This document shows positions 12,956 through 18,081 of a stretch of DNA of 18,081 bases, in pieces. Position 1 is the first letter of the stretch; every line of letters begins with the position of its first letter. The stretch is from Gammaproteobacteria bacterium (GTDB taxonomy: Bacteria > Pseudomonadota > Gammaproteobacteria > Thiohalomonadales > Thiohalomonadaceae): the NCBI GenBank assembly GCA_026193675.1, contig JAPHSO010000158.1, positions 1-18,081 on the forward strand. The letters are read 5' to 3'. Both the position numbers and the translations under genes were made by a program. The notes beneath the pieces were generated by a model. That model was not told where the DNA came from. It saw nothing but the letters and a program-made list of their open reading frames with translations, and made no database searches.

Positions 12956-14821
12956 CTAGATTTTGCTCTCAAATTTTTGAACGGCGGCGATTATACCACT
13001 CTTATCGAGACCGCACTCGGTGAGAAGTTCACTACGGTTACCCTGTTCGACAAATTGATCGGGTAGGCCGAGCTGCAGCAGTGCTGGGCCGCTCGCCTGT
13101 TGGTGCAGCCACTCTGCTACAGCACTACCCGCACCGCCGGCAATGACGTTATCTTCAATGGTGACAAACAGGGTGTGGCTCGCGGCAAGTTCTGTGAGCA
13201 GCGCCTCATCAAGCGGTTTCACAAAACGCATATTCACCAGTGTAGCATTTAGCGTTTCTGCCGCCTCAGTTGCCGCTCCCAACAGGGCACCGAAACTAAG
13301 CAAAGCAATCTTTTCTCCATCACGCAGCTTTTGCCCCTTGCCGATGGGCAGTGGCTGAAGAAGCTCTCGGTCAACAGCAACACCTGGGCCACCACCACGT
13401 GGATAGCGTACTGCTGCGGGACCATCGTGCTGGAAGCCGGTGGTGAGCATCTGTCGACACTCATTTTCATCGGCGGGGGCCATGATCAACATATTGGGGA
13501 TACAGCGCATAAAACTGAGATCAAAACTGCCGATGTGGGTCGGGCCATCAGGGCCGACAATTCCGGCGCGATCGATGGCAAACAGCACCGGCAGGTTTTG
13601 CAGCGCAACATCGTGAATCAGCTGATCATAGCCACGTTGCAGGAAACTGGAGTAGATGGCAACGACCGGTTTGAGTCCTTCACAGGCAAGACCTGCCGCC
13701 AGAGTAACGGCATGTTGCTCGGCGATGCCGACATCAAAGTAGCGCTGGGGATACATCTCAGAGAACTCTACAAGCCCTGAACCTTCGCACATAGCAGGGG
13801 TGATGCCGATCAGACGCTCATCTCCTGCAGCGGTATCGCAGAGCCAGTCGCTAAAGATCTGGGTGTAGGTCTTTACACTAGAGCCGCTGGAGGGTAGTCC
13901 TGTCTCAATATCGAAAGGTCCAAGTCCGTGGTAGGTGCAGGGATTATCCTCTGCGGGGGTATAACCACGTCCCTTTTGGGTCACCACATGGAGGAACTGG
14001 GGACCACTCAGTTCAGAGACATTTTTCAGCGTCTTCATCAGTAGTGGCAGGTCGTGCCCATCAATGGGGCCGATGTAGTTAAAGCCGAGCTCCTCAAACA
14101 GGGTACCGGGAATCACCATCCCCTTCATATGCTCTTCGGCCCGTTGGGCCAGCTCCCAGACAGAGGGTACGGTACCCAGCACCTTTTTACTCCCCTTACG
14201 CATCGTAGTGTAGAGCTTGCCGGAGAGGATACGGGCCAGATAGTTGGACATACCGCCAACATTATTCGATATCGACATATCGTTATCGTTGAGGATCACC
14301 AGCAGGTTGGCATCAAGGTCACCGGCATGATTGAGGGCCTCAAAGGCCATCCCTGCCGTCATGGCTCCGTCACCGATCAGAGCGACAACCTTGCGGCTCT
14401 CCCCTCTACTTTGGGCGGCAATCGCCATTCCAAGCGCAGCGCTGATTGAGGTGCTGGAGTGACCCGTACCAAAGGTGTCAAAGGGGCTCTCTTCACGTTT
14501 TGGGAATCCGGCAAGGCCATCTTTCTGGCGCAGTGTCGGCATCTCATCACGACGGCCGGTGAGGATTTTGTGTGGATAACTCTGGTGACCCACATCCCAG
14601 ACGATGCGATCATCTGGGGTGTTGAAGATGCGGTGCAGCGCGATGGTTAGCTCAACGGTACCCAGTCCTGCTGAGAGGTGTCCCCCTGTCTGACTGACCG
14701 ATTGCACCATAAACTGGCGCAGCTCCTCGGCAAGCTGGGGCAGCTCATCGGCGGGAAGATTACGCAGATCGTCTGGATTGTCTATCTGACTGAGTGTCGG
14801 AAACTGTTTGAGATCTACCAT
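12956..14821 (-). CDS. dxs: 1-deoxy-D-xylulose-5-phosphate synthase
   Basis: Thiamine-diphosphate enzyme joining pyruvate and glyceraldehyde 3-phosphate to DXP, the first step of the MEP isoprenoid pathway and a source for thiamine and pyridoxal synthesis. 621 residues, normal length. Landmarks: GGHLSAGLGTVELTIALH (47-63 region), WDVGHQSYPHKILTGR, the thiamine diphosphate motif GDGAMTAG (150-157) closing at LNDND (177-181), DVGIAEQHAV with the catalytic glutamate, and GIVGPDGPTHIGSFD. It follows ispA by 38 bases without a strong ribosome site. The xseB-ispA-dxs order is the standard gammaproteobacterial operon. Confidence 0.98.
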   Translation of the reverse strand: MVDLKQFPTLSQIDNPDDLRNLPADELPQLAEELRQFMVQSVSQTGGHLSAGLGTVELTIALHRIFNTPDDRIVWDVGHQSYPHKILTGRRDEMPTLRQKDGLAGFPKREESPFDTFGTGHSSTSISAALGMAIAAQSRGESRKVVALIGDGAMTAGMAFEALNHAGDLDANLLVILNDNDMSISNNVGGMSNYLARILSGKLYTTMRKGSKKVLGTVPSVWELAQRAEEHMKGMVIPGTLFEELGFNYIGPIDGHDLPLLMKTLKNVSELSGPQFLHVVTQKGRGYTPAEDNPCTYHGLGPFDIETGLPSSGSSVKTYTQIFSDWLCDTAAGDERLIGITPAMCEGSGLVEFSEMYPQRYFDVGIAEQHAVTLAAGLACEGLKPVVAIYSSFLQRGYDQLIHDVALQNLPVLFAIDRAGIVGPDGPTHIGSFDLSFMRCIPNMLIMAPADENECRQMLTTGFQHDGPAAVRYPRGGGPGVAVDRELLQPLPIGKGQKLRDGEKIALLSFGALLGAATEAAETLNATLVNMRFVKPLDEALLTELAASHTLFVTIEDNVIAGGAGSAVAEWLHQQASGPALLQLGLPDQFVEQGNRSELLTECGLDKSGIIAAVQKFESKI

Positions 14822-14859
14822 TTAATTGAGTCTTGTGTGAGCCGCGTATGATGAGCCAA

Positions 14860-15741
14860 TTACTGGATACGATCAATGATGTAGCTTGATAAGTTGCGTA
14901 ATGGATCCGCTTTTTCATCAAATATGTCGAGTGCTTCAAGCGCCTGCTGGTGTAGCGTTGCCGCCATCGCTTTAGCACCATCAAGCCCAAGCAGAGCCGG
15001 ATAGGTACTTTTGTTGGCGGCCAGATCAGAGCCCTGGGGTTTGCCCAGAGTCTCGGTATCGGACTCAATATCGAGAATATCATCACGAATCTGGAAGGCG
15101 AGACCGATCGATTCTGCATAGAGATCGAGGGCCTGTTGCTGTTGCCGCGTCGCATTTCCCGATGCCAGATAGCCGAGACGGACAGCGGCACGAATCAGAG
15201 CGCCGGTCTTCATGGCATGCATCTGCTGGAGCTGTTTGAGACTCTGCTGTTGGCCCGTCGCCTCAATATCGATCATCTGTCCACCAACCATACCGACCGA
15301 ACCGCTGGCCTGAGCCAGTTCGGTGATCTGGTTAAGTCGAGCCCTTTGCTCAATCTCGCTATTGGCCGCCAGGATCTCAAAAGCGAGGGTCTGTAGTGCA
15401 TCTCCTGCCAGGATTGCAGTCGCTTCATCAAATTTAATATGGGTGGTCGGTTTACCTCGGCGCAGGTCGTCATCGTCCATTGCCGGCAGATCATCGTGGA
15501 TCAGCGAGTAGGCGTGAACCATCTCAATGGCTGCTGCTGCGGCATCAAGAGAGGGCTCCGACTGCTCAAACAGGCTCCCTGTGAGATAGGTTAGTGTGGC
15601 CCGCACCCGCTTACCACCATCAAGGGTGGCATAGCGCATCGCTAAATGGAGTGTATGCGGTTCGCTGTTGGGGAGGAGGGTCTCAAGCGCACTCTCAACG
15701 CGACTGCGATAGTGATCTAGCGGTGGTTGCAGTCCACTCAT
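14860..15741 (-). CDS. ispA: Farnesyl diphosphate synthase
   Basis: Short-chain trans-prenyltransferase of 293 residues that adds two IPP units to DMAPP to give farnesyl diphosphate, precursor of quinone side chains and undecaprenyl carriers. First aspartate-rich motif DDLPAMDDDD at 83-92 and second DDILD at 220-224; the residues before the first motif (MVHAYSLIHDD) are those of the short-chain class. Other motifs: DGGKRVR (41-47), GDALQ (113-117), KTGALI (178-183). The ATG overlaps the xseB stop by 4 bases (ATGA), with GGATGA as ribosome site inside xseB, so translation is coupled. Confidence 0.97.
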   Translation of the reverse strand: MSGLQPPLDHYRSRVESALETLLPNSEPHTLHLAMRYATLDGGKRVRATLTYLTGSLFEQSEPSLDAAAAAIEMVHAYSLIHDDLPAMDDDDLRRGKPTTHIKFDEATAILAGDALQTLAFEILAANSEIEQRARLNQITELAQASGSVGMVGGQMIDIEATGQQQSLKQLQQMHAMKTGALIRAAVRLGYLASGNATRQQQQALDLYAESIGLAFQIRDDILDIESDTETLGKPQGSDLAANKSTYPALLGLDGAKAMAATLHQQALEALDIFDEKADPLRNLSSYIIDRIQ

Positions 15742-15995
15742 TCGTCATCCGAATCGGCATTAAAGAGTGCGAGCTGTTCTACGCCACTCTTTTCGATGAG
15801 TTGCTCAACCCGCTGTTCAGCATTCTGCAGGGCCGTCTGGCAGTTGCGGGTCAGCTCCACACCACGCTCAAAATCCTTAAGTGAATTCTCCAGACTCTGG
15901 TCACCCTCCTCAAGACGCTCTACCAGCGCTTCAAGTTCGTTGAGTGACCTCTCGAAGTTAAAATCACCGTTGTCAGTTTTGCTCTGTTTAGCCAA
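15738..15995 (-). CDS. xseB: Exodeoxyribonuclease VII small subunit (TTG start)
   Basis: Small helical subunit (85 residues) of exonuclease VII; several copies bind the catalytic XseA subunit. Visible signature: FERSLNELEALVERLEEGDQSLENSLKDFERGVELTRNCQ (about 14-53), the usual XseB coiled-coil pair. Start is TTG 15995: AAGAGAG lies 7 bases upstream and the resulting AKQSKTDNGDF head matches family length; no in-frame ATG occurs near the N-terminus. First gene of xseB-ispA-dxs, divergent from the beta-barrel gene. The rare start codon may keep the small subunit low. Confidence 0.96.
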   Translation of the reverse strand: MAKQSKTDNGDFNFERSLNELEALVERLEEGDQSLENSLKDFERGVELTRNCQTALQNAEQRVEQLIEKSGVEQLALFNADSDDE

Positions 15996-16023
15996 TTTTC
16001 AGCTCTCTTCTGTTCTTAAAATT

Positions 16024-16047
16024 TCAATTTCTACCTGTCGAAATTGA
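16024..16047. promoter_or_regulatory. 8-bp inverted repeat (operator candidate) between xseB and the beta-barrel gene
   Basis: TCAATTTC, 8-base spacer, GAAATTGA: a perfect dyad of 24 bases in the 107-base divergent spacer. Its right arm overlaps the -35 element of the rightward promoter (16044-16049), and the left arm lies near the xseB start, so one regulator could cover both directions. I do not recognise the regulator. Confidence 0.45.
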
Positions 16048-16072
16048 GCTTAAAGCCCTGCAGGAGTATGTT
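16044..16072 (+). promoter_or_regulatory. Putative sigma-70 promoter of the beta-barrel gene
   Basis: TTGAGC (16044-16049), a 17-base spacer, and TATGTT (16067-16072); four of six consensus matches in each box. Transcription would start near 16079, about 24 bases before the ATG, leaving room for the strong AGGAAGGA ribosome site. Confidence 0.4.
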
Positions 16073-16102
16073 AACCGAATATCTCCCTAGGAAGGACCAT
16101 TA

Positions 16103-16999
16103 ATGAGAAAAATAGTGAAGCTGGCGGCATATCTGACCATTTTACTGTTTAGCTACCCTCTCTACGCAGAGGAGTGGCAAAGTGCGTTGGGGGTTGAGCT
16201 CTTCAGCTGGCACGAGTATGACTTGAGTGGGCGTGAAATGGTGCATGAGATGGGGCCACGCCTGTTTGTTGAGTTTGAAAGTGCTGCGGATCGCTCAAAA
16301 CGTTTTAACCACTCATTTCGTGGACGTCTCTACAGCGGCTTTGTTAAATATGATGGAGAGACTCAGGGAGGGGTACCGCTGACCAGTCATTCGATATATG
16401 CCGGCTTTGTAGTGGAATCGATGTTGAACTACAGAGTCTCGACGGTGGTAAAGGAGCGCAGGTCAGAGGGGCAGGCCTGGTATCTCTCCGCCGGTTTGGG
16501 GTATGAGGGATGGCTCCGGGGGATCCAGGATACCGCGAGTGCATCTGGCTACAGTGAGATCTATCAGGTTCCCTATTCCAAGCTGGGAATTCTGTATGAG
16601 GCAAATCATCGAACCCAGCTCCAGTTTGGGGCAAAACTTCCATTGATGGTGAGTGAACGGATCCTTTTTTCCCGCTTTGTTACGGATGATACAGGGGAGC
16701 ACTTCTCTGACTTCAATCTCGAACCTCAGGCCAATCTAACCCTCTACGCCTCGCTCGACTATCAGTTGGCCAACAGGATGGATATCAGTCTCTACTATGA
16801 TCGCTATCTGTTTGGGGCATCGCCCAATGTCTCTCTGCTGACGGCATCGGGGAATCCGGTCTACTGTCTCGACGTTGATAGCAATGGCATTTGTGAGGCT
16901 CATAATGCGATCAATTCTGGTGCCGATAGTGTGGTGGTGGCTCACCAACCAAAGAGTCACCTGCAGACGATCGGGGTGCGATTTAACTTCAGCTACTAG
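16103..16999 (+). CDS. Predicted outer-membrane beta-barrel protein, function unknown
   Basis: 298 residues. A signal peptide is clear (MRKIVKLAAYLTILLFSYPLYA, cleavage after Ala22). The mature protein is built of alternating hydrophobic/polar strands ending in aromatic residues (LSAGLGYEGW, LTLYASLDYQL, MDISLYYDRYLF) and finishes with GVRFNFSY, a C-terminal aromatic typical of BAM-inserted barrels. About ten to twelve strands seem possible. One loop (255-264) has two cysteines enclosing a DxDxNG calcium-loop-like sequence, which could form a small disulfide-closed loop outside the cell. No relatedness to a named porin is evident to me. It has its own promoter and a strong ribosome site, and stands alone between xseB and pcnB. 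Confidence 0.82.
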   Translation: MRKIVKLAAYLTILLFSYPLYAEEWQSALGVELFSWHEYDLSGREMVHEMGPRLFVEFESAADRSKRFNHSFRGRLYSGFVKYDGETQGGVPLTSHSIYAGFVVESMLNYRVSTVVKERRSEGQAWYLSAGLGYEGWLRGIQDTASASGYSEIYQVPYSKLGILYEANHRTQLQFGAKLPLMVSERILFSRFVTDDTGEHFSDFNLEPQANLTLYASLDYQLANRMDISLYYDRYLFGASPNVSLLTASGNPVYCLDVDSNGICEAHNAINSGADSVVVAHQPKSHLQTIGVRFNFSY

Positions 17000-17035
17000 C
17001 GCTTAACAATTCGCGCAGCGAACGATCTGCTCATG

Positions 17036-17042
17036 TTATGAT
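17036..17042 (+). promoter_or_regulatory. Extended -10 promoter candidate at the pcnB start
   Basis: TG (17034-17035), one base, then TATGAT (17037-17042) forms an extended -10 box. Transcription would start at about 17049, which is the A of the pcnB ATG. No Shine-Dalgarno sequence precedes that ATG, so a leaderless mRNA is possible. A small TTCGC/GCGAA hairpin (17010-17022) lies upstream. Confidence 0.35.
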
Positions 17043-17048
17043 AGAGCG

Positions 17049-18081
17049 ATGCTTAAATGGGTTAGAAAAAAGTTAGTTCGAGGATCAAAAGAGAATTCAG
17101 GTGGCGCTCCCCATATTATTGACCGCAACCATCACAATATCTCTCGAAAAAATATTAGTCGTAATGCACTGAAGGTGCTCTACAAGTTGAATGAGTCGGG
17201 CTATGCGGCCTATCTTGTGGGCGGCGGCGTTCGCGATCTGCTACTGGAACGACGCCCCAAGGACTTTGATATCGCGACCGATGCCACCCCTGAACAGGTT
17301 AAACGCCTGTTTCGTAATAGTCGCCTGATTGGTCGCCGCTTTCGTCTGGCCCATGTCTTCTTTGGAAGAGATATTATCGAGGTTGCCACCTTCCGTGGTC
17401 CCAATGTCGAAGATGCCAAAACCTCTGACCAGGGGATGATCCTGCGTGACAATGTTTATGGCACCCTTGAAGAGGATGCCTGGCGCCGTGATTTCAGTGT
17501 TAACGCCCTCTACTACAATATTGATGATTTCTCGGTGGTCGATTACACCGGTGGTATGCCCGATATTAAGGCCAAAAAGTTGCGTATTATCGGTAAGCCT
17601 GAGCAACGTTTCCGTGAAGATCCGGTACGAATGCTCAGAGCGGTACGATTTGCCGCTAAACTCGATTTTAGAATTGAGAAGCGCTGTGAAAAGTCGATCG
17701 ATAAACTGGGTGGGCTGCTGGAGGATATCTCCTCTGCTCGCCTGTTTGATGAGTCGACCAAACTCTTTCTCTCGGGACATGGTGTCGAGAGCTTTTTTGA
17801 GTTGCGACACTATGACCTCTTCTACACCCTCTATCCTGAGATAGATGAGCGGTTGGATAGCCATCCAGAGTTTGAAAAATTTATTGAAGTGGCAATGCGT
17901 AATAGTGATCTGCGCATTGCCAAAAATCGTCCAGTTACCCCCGCCTTTCTGATCGCGGTGTTGCTCTGGCCTGAGGTTAAGATCAGGGTTGAAGAGCATG
18001 CCCCCGCCTCTGACGGCGTCTATCTTCAGGTGCTGCAACAGGAGGGGGATCATGTCCTCCATAATCAGCAAAAGCGCACAG
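17049..18081 (+). CDS. pcnB: Poly(A) polymerase I (3' end outside window)
   Basis: Adds poly(A) tails to RNA 3' ends, marking them for decay; cytoplasmic, partly membrane-associated in E. coli. 344 codons are visible before the window ends. The nucleotidyltransferase core is intact: HNISRKNIS-NALKVLYKLNESGYAAYLVGGGVRDLLL, then catalytic Asp72 and Asp74 in PKDFDIATDATPEQVKRLFRN, GRRFRLAHVFFG, EEDAWRRDFSVNALYYNI and the REDPVRMLRAVRF helix. The basic, PcnB-specific N-terminus (HIIDRNHHNISRKNIS) distinguishes it from CCA-adding enzymes. ATG 17049 gives an N-terminus similar in extent to E. coli PcnB. folK commonly follows pcnB in this class but lies outside the window. Confidence 0.97.
   Translation, partial: MLKWVRKKLVRGSKENSGGAPHIIDRNHHNISRKNISRNALKVLYKLNESGYAAYLVGGGVRDLLLERRPKDFDIATDATPEQVKRLFRNSRLIGRRFRLAHVFFGRDIIEVATFRGPNVEDAKTSDQGMILRDNVYGTLEEDAWRRDFSVNALYYNIDDFSVVDYTGGMPDIKAKKLRIIGKPEQRFREDPVRMLRAVRFAAKLDFRIEKRCEKSIDKLGGLLEDISSARLFDESTKLFLSGHGVESFFELRHYDLFYTLYPEIDERLDSHPEFEKFIEVAMRNSDLRIAKNRPVTPAFLIAVLLWPEVKIRVEEHAPASDGVYLQVLQQEGDHVLHNQQKRT

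Noticed and set aside
17241..18071. Long minus-strand open frame opposite pcnB (276 codons)
   Set aside because: It is a shadow: the plus strand has all PcnB motifs, while the minus product shows no recognisable domain and no ribosome site.
1..18081. CRISPR array, tRNA or rRNA genes, insertion sequences, phage or defence genes
   Set aside because: No regularly spaced repeats, cloverleaf sequences, transposase-like frames or terminal inverted repeats were found; gene content is chromosomal housekeeping throughout.

Overview
The window reads as a stretch of a gammaproteobacterial chromosome at roughly 50 % GC. The gene order glyA-nrdR-ribD-ribE-ribBA-ribH-nusB-thiL-pgpA and the opposed xseB-ispA-dxs operon are both familiar in that class. 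A rhodanese-tusA-dsrE2 cluster, known from sulfur oxidisers such as Allochromatium vinosum, points to a sulfur-oxidising (Chromatiales-like) lineage. That assignment is inferred from gene content; no rRNA or tRNA is present to test it.

Layout. 1-1112 (minus, cut by the left edge): a BepA-type periplasmic M48 metallopeptidase with C-terminal repeats. 1260-2530 (plus): a single-domain rhodanese, the sulfur carrier TusA and a DsrE2-type protein, a cytoplasmic sulfane-sulfur relay closed by a strong terminator at 2551-2579. 2732-3664 (plus): an exported 310-residue protein I cannot place, with its own terminator at 3687-3714. 3822-11676 (plus): a compact run of housekeeping genes (glyA, nrdR, four riboflavin genes, nusB, thiL, pgpA) ending in an exported retropepsin-like protease that overlaps pgpA. 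11685-15995 (minus): xseB, ispA and dxs (exonuclease VII small subunit and isoprenoid precursors), then queD and folE2 (queuosine/pterin precursors). The two blocks converge in a perfect hairpin at 11670-11691 that holds both stop codons. 16103-16999 (plus): a predicted outer-membrane beta-barrel divergent from xseB, with a palindrome in the shared promoter region. 17049-18081 (plus, cut by the right edge): poly(A) polymerase pcnB.

How the genes fit together. RibD, RibE, RibH and the RibB half of RibBA cover the riboflavin pathway apart from GTP cyclohydrolase II: the RibA-like half of RibBA has lost most of its zinc and catalytic residues, so a separate ribA is expected elsewhere. FolE2 next to QueD suggests dihydroneopterin triphosphate made for queuosine. 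Dxs makes DXP, used for isoprenoids and for thiamine, so it links metabolically to IspA and to ThiL.

No mobile element, CRISPR array, tRNA or rRNA was seen, and no gap between genes exceeds 300 bases. The least explained items are the exported 310-residue protein beside the sulfur relay, the orphan outer-membrane protein with its operator-like palindrome, and several intergenic hairpins.
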